Shown: positions 19,232 to 27,344 of the stretch, piece after piece
Layout of the letters: each line of letters starts with the position of its first letter
How positions within the stretch are numbered: position 1 is the first letter of the stretch
NCBI GenBank assembly: GCA_963775185.1
Contig: CAVZIE010000050.1
Coordinates: 1-64,000 of the forward strand
Length of the DNA: 64,000 nt
Origin: JAPSGB01 sp963775185
GTDB taxonomy: Bacteria; Myxococcota_A; Polyangia; Polyangiales; Polyangiaceae
Reading direction: 5' to 3'
The notes under the pieces: model-generated
Databases searched by the model: none
The model's input: only the letters and a program-made list of their open reading frames with translations
Told to the model about the DNA's origin: nothing
Position numbers and translations under genes: made by a program

Positions 19232-20130
19232 TGGATCGACTCGTGGTCGCGACGCGCAAGAGCGCGCTCGCGTTGGCGCAGGCGCGCGCGTGGATGAAGG
19301 AGCTCGGGGCGTGCCACCCGGGGCTCGCGATCGAGGAGCTGCACGTGGTCACCACCGGCGATCGGGTGCAGGACCGCTCGCTCGTGGAGATCGGCGGCAA
19401 GGGCCTGTTCATCAAGGAGATCGAGGAAGCGCTGCTCGAGAAGCGCGCCGACATCGCCATCCACTCGCTGAAAGATGTGCCTGCGGAGCTGGCGCCGTCG
19501 CTCGCCATCGGCTGCATCCCGCTCCGCGCCGATCCGCGCGACGTCGTCGTGACGCGCGACGGCCGTCCCTTCGCCGAATTGCCCCAGGGCGCGAAGGTCG
19601 GCACGTCGTCCCTGCGCCGGCGCGTGCAGTTGTCCGCGTGGCGTCCCGACCTCGAGATGATCGCGCTTCGCGGCAACGTGGACACGCGGCTGCGCAAGTG
19701 CAGCGAGGGCCAGGTGGACGCCATCGTGTTGGCGCGCGCCGGTCTGTTGCGCCTCGGCCTCGCCGACCGCGCGACGGAGATCCTCGAGCCCGAGCAGAGC
19801 CTGCCGGCGGTGGGGCAGGGGGCCCTGGCCGTCGAGCTCCGCGCGGGCGACGAGCGCGTGCAGCGGTTGCTCGAGCCGCTCGCCCACGCCGAGACGGCGA
19901 TCGCCGTCGAGGCCGAGCGCGGCGTCATGAGCGCCGTCGAGGGCAGCTGCCAGGTGCCCGTCGCCGCCTACGCGATCCGCGACGGCGCGCAGATGTTCCT
20001 GCGCGGCATGTTCGCCGAGCCCGACGGCACGAACATGCGCAAGCGCGAGGTGCGCGCGGCGTGGCCGGCGAGCGCGGACGAAGCGCGCCGCATCGGACTC
20101 GAGCTCGGACGCGAGCTGCGCACGGGCTGA
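19231..20130 (+). CDS. hemC: Hydroxymethylbilane synthase (porphobilinogen deaminase)
   Basis: This enzyme joins four porphobilinogen units into hydroxymethylbilane. It has VVATRKSALALAQ, HSLKDVP, GTSSLRRRVQL, RGNVDTRLRK and the dipyrromethane cofactor cysteine in GSCQVPVAAYA. The length of 299 residues is normal. It is translationally coupled to hemA. Its last 163 bases are overlapped on the opposite strand by the C-terminal extension of the TldE-like gene. Confidence 0.95.
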   Translation: MDRLVVATRKSALALAQARAWMKELGACHPGLAIEELHVVTTGDRVQDRSLVEIGGKGLFIKEIEEALLEKRADIAIHSLKDVPAELAPSLAIGCIPLRADPRDVVVTRDGRPFAELPQGAKVGTSSLRRRVQLSAWRPDLEMIALRGNVDTRLRKCSEGQVDAIVLARAGLLRLGLADRATEILEPEQSLPAVGQGALAVELRAGDERVQRLLEPLAHAETAIAVEAERGVMSAVEGSCQVPVAAYAIRDGAQMFLRGMFAEPDGTNMRKREVRAAWPASADEARRIGLELGRELRTG

Positions 20131-21857
20131 GCGCGCGTCGAATCGGCGGCGGGGCGCGGCAGCACCGGCGGCTTCGGGCTCGGCTCGGTCGGCCGACGCA
20201 CGTCGGCGTCGCCGACGAGCAGGTCCGGAGCCGCCACGCTGGTCGGCACGTCGCCGCTGTACACGTTGCGCGAGGCGACCGCCGAGGCGAAGTAGCTGTA
20301 CACGGTGACGTCGCGCCCCGCCGCGAGGACGTGACGCAGATCGCGCGTGGACAGGCTCTCCACGCGCCCGCCGCGCACCAGCCGCTCGTGGCCGCGCAGA
20401 TCGATCTCGAACATCAGCACCGGCGCGGGCAGGATCACGCCGCCGCTCGTACCGGCGGTCGCGAGCGTGGTGCCGGTCACGCCCGGGTCGTCGAGCTGAC
20501 GGATCACGAGGCCGTGATCCAGTCCCTGGGCGCGCGCTTCCGCGAGCAGGCGCGCGCGCAGTGCGGCCGGCGCCACGCCGCGCCGCGAGCGCACGACCAG
20601 GTTCGCCGCGAGGCCGCGCGCCGTGGACGACGCGCCGGCGCGCCCGTGTCCGTTCGACGTCTTGAAGCGCTCCGACGGCGCGCGCGACATCAGCATCGCG
20701 AGCAGCGTGCCGTCCTTGATCACGTCCACGCGCTGGGCGGGCGTGCCTTCGTCGTCGTGGGTGTAGCGGCCGATCAGCGGCGTGCCGTCGATGTTCGCGA
20801 GCGCGGGGTCGTCGAAGACGTCGAAGCCGAGCGGCAGCACGCGCCACCCGACGCGGCTCTCGAGCGCGCTGCGATCGCCGACCGCGCCGCCGAACGACGT
20901 CTCCGGCAGCGGCGTGCCGGACAGCTCCTCGGCGAAGAGCGCGCGCATCAGCTCGGGCGCGGCCAGCCCCTCGAACAGGATCGGGCCGGCGTAGTCGGCG
21001 ACCAGCGGCGCGACGCGCAGCGCTTCGAGCTCGCGCGCGACCCGCTCGGCGGCGGCCTGCAGCTGCTTTTCCGCGGGCAGCCCGTCGAACCTGCGCGCGC
21101 TGAACGTGGCGTGGTGCACCAGCGGCATGCCGTCGTCGGCCTGGGTGCGCGCGACGATCTCGAGCCGCAGCAGCACCTGCGGCTCGCGGATGCGCGTTCC
21201 TTCGCTGGTCACCAGCGTGCGCGTGCTCGACACGGCCTGGAGCTCGACGTGGCTGTCGTACACGCCGGCGTGGGCGCGGAACGTGCGGGAGAGCTGCTTG
21301 CACAGCGCAAGCCAGGCCGCGTCGTCCGGCAGCGCGGCAGCGGCGCTCCCCAGGGCGACGACGGCGCCGCGCTTCGATCGCGACGCGGGCTTCGTCGACG
21401 ATCCGGCTTCGCTCTCGCGCTGGGCGCGCTTGGCTTCGTAGCGCGCGGTCGCGTTCTTGTAGGCGCGGTCCGCCGCGAGCCACAGGTCGCGGCGCAGCGG
21501 CCCGTACGCGGGCTCGATCGGTACGCTGTCGTATTCGACCGGCGCGCCGCTCTGGTCGCTCATGAAGCTCGAGCTGTCCAGCGCGGCGTCGCCCACGCGC
21601 ACTTCCGTCTCGAGGTGGCGCGAGCGATCGCGACGATGCAGCACGATCGTGCCCAGCGACGCCTCGATGTCCACGCTGTCCTCGTCCGTCACCGTCGCGG
21701 ACACCAGGTACGGCGCGGGCATGCCGGGCAAGCGGAGCTGGGCCATCGAGCGCGCGATCTCGTCTTGCATGGCCGCGAGCGTCGGGTCGCTCGGCGGCGC
21801 GGCGGCCGTCGGGAGCGCGACGCACAGCGCCAGCGCGGCGGCGCGCCACGCCCTCAC
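19968..21857 (-). CDS. Exported TldE/PmbA-like protein, partner of the TldD-like protein
   Basis: This 629-residue protein has a cleavable signal (VRAWRAAALALCVALPTAAAPP) and the TldD/PmbA fold: DDEGTPAQRVDVIKDG, TSNGHGRAGAS, then TAGTSGGVILPAP. The metal-binding HExxxH of TldD is replaced by a stretch reading APELMRALFAEELSG, as in TldE/PmbA, so it is probably the non-catalytic half of a heterodimeric protease. The GTG at 21857 overlaps the stop of the TldD-like gene in GTGA and is preceded by AGGAGA. After PPVLPRP the protein continues for about 60 unconserved-looking residues into the antisense of hemC, which suggests a lost stop codon. Confidence 0.82.
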   Translation of the reverse strand: MRAWRAAALALCVALPTAAAPPSDPTLAAMQDEIARSMAQLRLPGMPAPYLVSATVTDEDSVDIEASLGTIVLHRRDRSRHLETEVRVGDAALDSSSFMSDQSGAPVEYDSVPIEPAYGPLRRDLWLAADRAYKNATARYEAKRAQRESEAGSSTKPASRSKRGAVVALGSAAAALPDDAAWLALCKQLSRTFRAHAGVYDSHVELQAVSSTRTLVTSEGTRIREPQVLLRLEIVARTQADDGMPLVHHATFSARRFDGLPAEKQLQAAAERVARELEALRVAPLVADYAGPILFEGLAAPELMRALFAEELSGTPLPETSFGGAVGDRSALESRVGWRVLPLGFDVFDDPALANIDGTPLIGRYTHDDEGTPAQRVDVIKDGTLLAMLMSRAPSERFKTSNGHGRAGASSTARGLAANLVVRSRRGVAPAALRARLLAEARAQGLDHGLVIRQLDDPGVTGTTLATAGTSGGVILPAPVLMFEIDLRGHERLVRGGRVESLSTRDLRHVLAAGRDVTVYSYFASAVASRNVYSGDVPTSVAAPDLLVGDADVRRPTEPSPKPPVLPRPAADSTRAQPVRSSRPSSSPMRRASSALAGHAARTSRLRMFVPSGSANMPRRNICAPSRIA

Positions 21858-23623
21858 GGCTGCTTCTCCTGCATCGGCGGCGCGGATAACAACGGCGGCC
21901 GATCCGCGCCCTTGTCCTGGCGCGTGACCTCGAGCTTGCGCAACAAGAGGCTCGGGCTGACCGCGGAAGCGGGCACGTCGCCTGATTCCGCGCCGCAATA
22001 ACCATTGAACACGGCAAAGTCGTCGGCCGCGGCGATCACGTCGGCGATGGCGACGAGCGGCGTGCCCTCGAGCGTCACGCCGCGGATCAGCTCCTCGCGG
22101 CCGTCGGGGTACACGCGGTAGACCATGACGGGCTCGACCTTGAACGCCTGCGTGTCCTCGCGCTGGGTCATGGTGTAGCCGCCGATCACCTCGCCGACGC
22201 GCAGGCCGTACGGCTTGTGCTGGCGCTTGACCTCGTCGATCAGCGCCTGCTTGAGCGCGGCCGGCGTGGTGACACGCGCCGGATCGACGATCAAGTTCGC
22301 CTGGCGCGACAGCGCGCGGTAGCCGGGCGCGCGGCGCCCGTGGCCGTTGGATCGCGAGAAGCCGCGCACCGGTGATCGCGACAGGATGAAGCCGCGGAAC
22401 ACGCCGTGATCGATCAGCGAGGCGCGCGCCGCGGGCACGCCCTCGTCGTCGTAACGGTAGAAGCCGTTCAGGTCGATGCCGTCCACGGCGCGGATCGTCG
22501 GATCGTCGTACACGTCGAACAGCGCCGGCATCAGCGCTTCGCCCACCTTGTCGGCGAAGGTCTGGCCCTCGGCCTCGCTCTTCTGCCGATGCCCTTCCAC
22601 GCGATGACCGAAGATCTCGTGGAAGAACACCGCCGCGGCGCGGCCGTCGAGGATCACCGGACCCACGTACGGCGAGCCGGGCTTTGCCGCGCGCAGCGCC
22701 TCGAGATCGCGGATCACGCCCTCGACGCGCGCGCGCACCTCGGCATCGGACGGCAAGCCCCCGGGCTCGTGCGCGTCGATCTCGGCGCTGCGATCGATCA
22801 CGCTGCCGTCGTCCGCGGTGATCTCCGCCGAGACCTCGATGCGCGCGTGCGTGCGCGCCGTCTGCAGCCCGGAACCCTCGGAGCTCACGAAGGTGCGCGT
22901 GCTGGCGGCGCCGAGCAGCGACACCGATCCGCTCTCGATGTGCGGATGGCTGGCGAACATCGCCGACCAGCTCTTGACCTTCGCCTGCCACGCCGCGGCG
23001 TCGATCTGCAGGCGCGCCGGCGCTTCCACGAAGTGCGCCGGCGGCTCGTGGGAGAAATCGTCGGAGGTGTCGCGCTCGGCGACGTCGACCTTGCGCTCGG
23101 CGCGGACGTGGATAAGCGCGGTCTGCGCGCGCTTGTACGCGGCGTCGGTGGCGAGCCAGAGCGCGCTGTGCAGCGCGAGCGGATCGTCGTCGAGCGGCAG
23201 CGGAGTGGGCGCCGCGAACTCGCCGGCGCTCTCGCGCGAGTGGGTGTTGTCCAGGTGGAAGTCGCCGAGGCGCGCGTCCACGTCCACGACGCGTTGCCGC
23301 AGGTCCGAGCTGTCTTCGAGCGCGCCCATGGACGCCGTGATCGTGACGTCGCGGATGTCGTATGCCGTGTACGACAGGAAGTAGGGCGGCGGGTCGCCGC
23401 GCTTGCCGAGCCCGGTCACCGATCGGTCGAGCTCTTGCTTCATCAGCCCAAGCAGCGGGCCCGGCGCGGCGCCGCCGGCGGCGGGCGCGCGCGTCAGCGC
23501 GATCTGTCTGGGCGCCGTCGGCAGCGCCAGCGCGGGGTCCGCCGCGTGCCCCGGCGCCACGGGCTTCGGCGTCGCGCCGCATCCGGCCACGATCATGCCG
23601 ACCATCACGCGCCCCAGCCGCAT
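21854..23623 (-). CDS. Exported TldD-like metalloprotease, probable lipoprotein
   Basis: This protein of about 589 residues starts MRLGRVMVGMIVAGCG, a lipoprotein-type signal, so it acts in the periplasm or at the outer membrane, unlike cytosolic TldD. It keeps the zinc motif HEIFGHRVEG (HExxxH), RYDDEGVPAARASLIDHG, SNGHGRRAPGYRALSRQANL and VIGGYTMTQREDTQAFKVEPVMVYRVY. TldD/E complexes trim unfolded peptides, for example microcin precursors; the substrate here is unknown. The upstream ATG at 23644 is an alternative start. It is translationally coupled to the TldE-like gene. Confidence 0.85.
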   Translation of the reverse strand: MRLGRVMVGMIVAGCGATPKPVAPGHAADPALALPTAPRQIALTRAPAAGGAAPGPLLGLMKQELDRSVTGLGKRGDPPPYFLSYTAYDIRDVTITASMGALEDSSDLRQRVVDVDARLGDFHLDNTHSRESAGEFAAPTPLPLDDDPLALHSALWLATDAAYKRAQTALIHVRAERKVDVAERDTSDDFSHEPPAHFVEAPARLQIDAAAWQAKVKSWSAMFASHPHIESGSVSLLGAASTRTFVSSEGSGLQTARTHARIEVSAEITADDGSVIDRSAEIDAHEPGGLPSDAEVRARVEGVIRDLEALRAAKPGSPYVGPVILDGRAAAVFFHEIFGHRVEGHRQKSEAEGQTFADKVGEALMPALFDVYDDPTIRAVDGIDLNGFYRYDDEGVPAARASLIDHGVFRGFILSRSPVRGFSRSNGHGRRAPGYRALSRQANLIVDPARVTTPAALKQALIDEVKRQHKPYGLRVGEVIGGYTMTQREDTQAFKVEPVMVYRVYPDGREELIRGVTLEGTPLVAIADVIAAADDFAVFNGYCGAESGDVPASAVSPSLLLRKLEVTRQDKGADRPPLLSAPPMQEKQP

Positions 23624-25038
23624 GCCGCGGAGTATATCCGCCATCGCTCGATCGCGTGGGACCAACCGCAAGCGTCGAAGCGCCAGGATGCCGGTCCGGC
23701 GCGGAATCCCGCTCGGCGCCCGGCCGCATGGCGCGGAAGCGGCGCGCCGCCGGGCTCGTGTCTGATCCGACTTCGCGGAGTCGCGGAAGCCAACGTCCGT
23801 CGGTCGCGCGCGCCGGCGGACACCGAGCCGACCGTGTAGCTCGGCCGTGCGCTGTCCCTTACGCCAAGCGCGCGCGCAGGCAGCTCGGCGAACGCCGCGC
23901 GCAGGACCTGCTCGACGCTGCTGCCGGCCCTCACGTGGGCGCTCGCGATCGCCCGCGCCGCTTCCCCCTGCTTGAAGCCGAGCCCGCGCAGCGCCGAAAG
24001 CGCACGCGCGGCGTTGTCGGTCGGCGACCGCGACGCGATCTCCCCGTACGGCGATCCGTCGGCGTGACGGACGATAAACCCCGTCGACGCGCGTCCCTCG
24101 ATGGTGAAGCGACCGCGATGCAGCGCGCGATGGTGCACACCGCATAGTACGAGCAACAACTCCGGATCATGGCTGCCGCCATCGGCGCGCGGACGCACGT
24201 GGTGGATGTCGACGAAGACCGCGTTGCAGCAGCCGGGTACCTGACAGCGCCCGCCGTCGCGGCGCATCACCGCGCGACGCGTCGCCGGTGGAATCGTCTG
24301 CGTCGCCCGCTCGCCCGAGTGGATGTGCTGGGCGTCGCACCCGGCCATCTCGACGACCGCGGGCTCGACGGCGATGGCTTCGCCCTTGCCCTGCTGGGTG
24401 CCGGCGCCGCAGCATTCGCACACGGTCATGGCAATCTGGTAGCTCGCGCGACCGGCGTCGGTCGGGCCGCCGAGCACGGCGCGCGCCATCAGCAGCAATA
24501 CCGCGTCGTCGTCCAGCGACCCGTCGCTATCGCGACGCAGCTTCGCCGTGGCTTCGCGGAACGTCGCGATCGTCTCCGCGGTGACGTCGAAGCGGAGCGT
24601 GTGCCGGCGCGCTTCCGGGCGCGCCGGATCCGCCGGCGTGTCGCCAGGCCGGCGCCCGCTCACCAGCCGCTCGACCTCGCGCACGGTGCGCGATTTGGCC
24701 GCGGTCAGCCAGTCGCGCTCGGTCTCGCCGACGGCGACGCGCGTCAGCTCGCGAACCGCCGACCACGACAGATCGCCGGCGGCGAGCGCCGCCTCGAGCA
24801 CGGGCAGCCGCTGCAGCGTGTCGGCGACGCGGAGCTTCTCCTCCGTCACCCGCGGCCCGTAGCCGAGCACGCGCTCGACGTACTCGGCGAACGTCGCGAA
24901 GCCGAACCGCTCGTGCACGCGCGCATCTCGCGCGACCAACAGCCAGCGCCCCTCGTCGTGGTCCAGCGTCGCGCGTTCCCCCGCGATGCGCACGAGCTCG
25001 GAGTGGGCGCGCTTCCAGTCGTTATCGTGGTCGCTCAT
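23605..25038 (-). CDS. HNH endonuclease-domain protein with a RuvA-C-like domain
   Basis: This 477-residue protein of the DUF222/HNH type has a helical N-terminal half (FATFAEYVERVLGYGPRVTEEKLRVADTL) and an HNH domain near residues 265-325 (RRAVMRRDGGRCQVPGCCN, VDIHHVRPRADGG, LLLVLCGVHHRALHRG) with two Cys pairs. A RuvA domain III-like segment follows, ALSALRGLGFKQGEAARAIASAHVRAG. HNH proteins of this type often belong to mobile elements. The last about 90 residues are low-quality sequence and run through a dispersed repeat copy (GFRAGPASW, 23691-23710), so the original stop was probably lost. The end overlaps the start of the TldD-like gene by 19 bases. Confidence 0.78.
   Translation of the reverse strand: MSDHDNDWKRAHSELVRIAGERATLDHDEGRWLLVARDARVHERFGFATFAEYVERVLGYGPRVTEEKLRVADTLQRLPVLEAALAAGDLSWSAVRELTRVAVGETERDWLTAAKSRTVREVERLVSGRRPGDTPADPARPEARRHTLRFDVTAETIATFREATAKLRRDSDGSLDDDAVLLLMARAVLGGPTDAGRASYQIAMTVCECCGAGTQQGKGEAIAVEPAVVEMAGCDAQHIHSGERATQTIPPATRRAVMRRDGGRCQVPGCCNAVFVDIHHVRPRADGGSHDPELLLVLCGVHHRALHRGRFTIEGRASTGFIVRHADGSPYGEIASRSPTDNAARALSALRGLGFKQGEAARAIASAHVRAGSSVEQVLRAAFAELPARALGVRDSARPSYTVGSVSAGARDRRTLASATPRSRIRHEPGGAPLPRHAAGRRAGFRAGPASWRFDACGWSHAIERWRIYSAACGWGA
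23691..23710 (+). repeat. Dispersed repeat copy, exact consensus
   Basis: It is an exact 20-bp consensus lying in the C-terminal extension of the minus-strand HNH gene. Confidence 0.9.
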
Positions 25039-25711
25039 ACGTATTCATGACACGGTGTTTCGAAACCTCCCGAGCGACGCCCTGCCGCGCGAACGCACGC
25101 CGGAACGCGTTTCGCGTCGCCTGCTTCGCGCGGCGCGCGCGTGCGGGCTCACAGCGACGACAGCGAAGCACTCCGGCGGCGACCGGCGATCGACAGGCCA
25201 CGTCGGCCGCGAAACGCGTCAAGCGCGAAATCGCTCGTGACGACTCTTCTTTCGCCTCGGTGTGGGGCCCACGCACCACGCGCAATCGTCGGCGACGACT
25301 CCATTCGCCCCCACGTGAGGGCAGGAATCGGAGGCCGCCCACGAGGTCTTGGGCGGCGACATTCTCCAACCCTCACGTGAGGGCAGGACCGCTCCGTCGA
25401 GGCAGCCACCAGTAGCCGGAGCGCGGCGGTGCGTGGGCGGCCGAGTCCCCACCCGAGCCGCGCAGCGATGATCCAGGCGCCATCGCACATCGAGGGATCG
25501 TCCGGCTGCAGCTGTATCCTCCAGAACGCGCCGGCCCGCGGTACCTGGCGGCGCCGCGTTTCCGCGACGCGCGCGAGGTCGCGGGGCGAGGCGTGCGGGG
25601 CGAGGCGTGCGGGGCGAGGAGGCACACGTACTGCCGCGCGCAGGCGGCGCAGCCCCGCGCGCGCTGCCCAGCCGTTGACGTCGCTCTGCCGGCCGCGCTA
25701 CGCGGCCATGC
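25039..25711. other. Gene-poor interval with short palindromes
   Basis: I see no convincing gene here. The stretch contains cacgtgagggcagg twice, once within the perfect palindrome CCCTCACGTGAGGG (about 25372-25385), and G+C-rich direct repeats near 25590-25620. It may hold the promoter of lpxK near its right end, but no clear -10/-35 pair was found. Confidence 0.4.
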
Positions 25712-26714
25712 ATGCCCGGCTTGCGTCGCTTCGTCGCCGAGCGCCTCGAGCGCGGCGCGTGGCGGTCGCCGCCCGCGGCCTCGCTGTCGGCGTTGTGGGC
25801 GGCGATCGCCGATCCGGTCCGGCCCGTCGCGGTGCCGGCCGGCGCGCGCGTGATCGGCGTCGGGGGCGCGACGCTGGGCGGCGCGGGCAAGACGCCCGTC
25901 GCGATCGAGATCGCGCGGCGCATCGCGCGCGAAGGCCGGCGCGTGGCGGTCGTGGGCAGCGCGTACCGGGCGTCGCGCACGCGTCGCCGGCCGCGCCGGA
26001 CCGACATCCCCGGTAGCGGAGGTCGGCGACGAGGCGCGGGTCCTGGCTCGCGCTCTGGAGCAGGACGGCATCCCGGTGTTCGTCGCGCGTGACCGCGCGG
26101 CGGCGATCGCAGAGGCGGCGCGCGTCGCGGACGTGATCGTCGTGGATGCGCTCTTGCAGGCGCGTCCGGCGCGGCTCGCGACGTCGATCCTGGTCGTCGA
26201 CGGCCATGTCCCTTGGGGCGCGGCGCGCTGCCCGCCGTCGGGCGATCTGCGCGCCTCGCGCGCGCGTCTGCTGGATGCGGCGGACGCCGTGCTCGCGGTG
26301 TGCCGGCCGGGCGTGGCCGCCGCGCGCGTGACGGCGGACAAGCCGGTGCTCAGGGCCGAGTCGCGGATCGCAGGAGCGCGCGCCGGCAGCGGCGAGCTGG
26401 TCGGGCTCGAGACGCTGCGCGCGCGGCGCGTGGGCGTCGTGCTCGCGATCGCGCGGCCGGAGCGCGTGCTCGCCGCGCTCGCCGAGGCCGGCGTCCGTCC
26501 AGCCGAGGTGGAGCTTTTCGGCGACCATGATCGACCGCGGTCCCGGGCGCCGCGCGGCGCGCGCGTGGAGGCGTGGCTGACCACCGCGAAATGCGCGACA
26601 AAACCCGGGTGGGTGGCCGATTTCCAGCCGCTCCTCGTGCTCGAGCAACGGCTCGCACTGCCGGACGCAATCGACGCTTTCACAGGCGGACAACACGCTC
26701 CAGACCCGTGGTAG
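25712..26714 (+). pseudogene. lpxK: Tetraacyldisaccharide 4'-kinase, frameshifted
   Basis: LpxK phosphorylates the lipid A disaccharide at the inner membrane. The first frame (from the ATG at 25712) carries the Walker A region GVGGATLGGAGKTPVAIEIARRI and VAVVGSAYRAS. The next frame continues EVGDEARVLARALEQDGIPVFVARDRAAA, VPWGAARCPPSGDLRASRARLL, IARPERVLAALAEAGVRPAEVELFGDHD and LTTAKCATKPG. The switch lies between about 25975 and 26010, exactly where a dispersed repeat relative occurs (25991-26010). Because lipid A synthesis is usually essential and no second copy is seen, a consensus error or a repeat-caused lesion with another lpxK elsewhere are both possible. Confidence 0.78.
25991..26010 (-). 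repeat. Dispersed repeat relative at the lpxK frameshift
   Basis: ccgcgccggaccgacatccc differs at one base from ccgcgccggaccggcatccc, the form seen at 38203-38221. Confidence 0.55.
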
Positions 26715-26724
26715 AGTCCGCGCC

Positions 26725-27333
26725 ATGCTCGTCCCGAGGATCATCACACGCATCGCACTGGGTACCGCGCTCGCGCTGTCGTCGACCACGTTCGTGGCGT
26801 GCGGCGGCAGCCAGAAAGTCGTCCACGCGAACGTCAAGCCCGGCGACATGCCCGAAGGCGGCGACTGGACCGGCGTGTTCTACAGCGAAACCTACGGCTA
26901 CCTTCACCTCACGAAGGAAGGCGACACCGTGAGCGGTTGCTGGCGCAACACCGCCGGTGACGAGTTCGGTCAGCTGAGCGGCAAGGCCACCGGCGACGTG
27001 CTGCACTACGACTGGCACAACCACAAGATCGGCATGGTCGGCGCCGCGGCGAACCAGAACGGCGAGGGATGGTTCCGCTACACGCGCCCGAAAGAGGGCG
27101 AGGCCGACGTGCTCAAGGGCATGTGGGGTCTCGAGCACAACGACTCCACGGACTCGTGGGAAGCGGTCAAGCAGCAGAACATGACGCCGGACTGCAAGAA
27201 GGTGCTGCCGGACAAGTACGAGCGCGGCAACGTCGGCGGCGGCTGGGACTCGCCTCCGCCCGGGCAGGGCGCGGCGGGCGCCGGCAACAGCCCGGACAAC
27301 AGCGGCGGCGACGACTCGGACATGGCTCCCTGA
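26725..27333 (+). CDS. Hypothetical lipoprotein
   Basis: This 202-residue protein has a lipoprotein signal (TTFVACGG). Its middle part, DWTGVFYSETYGYLHLTKEGDTVSGCWRNTAGDEFG, has the look of a small beta-barrel lipocalin or avidin-like fold, where a protein binds or sheds a ligand in the envelope; that is only an impression. The C-terminal tail is Gly/Asn/Asp-rich. It ends 11 bases before the gcvPB ATG, but a functional link with glycine cleavage is unlikely. Confidence 0.7.
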   Translation: MLVPRIITRIALGTALALSSTTFVACGGSQKVVHANVKPGDMPEGGDWTGVFYSETYGYLHLTKEGDTVSGCWRNTAGDEFGQLSGKATGDVLHYDWHNHKIGMVGAAANQNGEGWFRYTRPKEGEADVLKGMWGLEHNDSTDSWEAVKQQNMTPDCKKVLPDKYERGNVGGGWDSPPPGQGAAGAGNSPDNSGGDDSDMAP

Positions 27334-27344
27334 GCGATTCGTCC

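Noticed and set aside
18868..22017. Long minus-strand frame across hemA and hemC
   Set aside because: The product is low-complexity Arg/Ala-rich and overlaps clear hemA, hemC and TldE-like genes in other frames.
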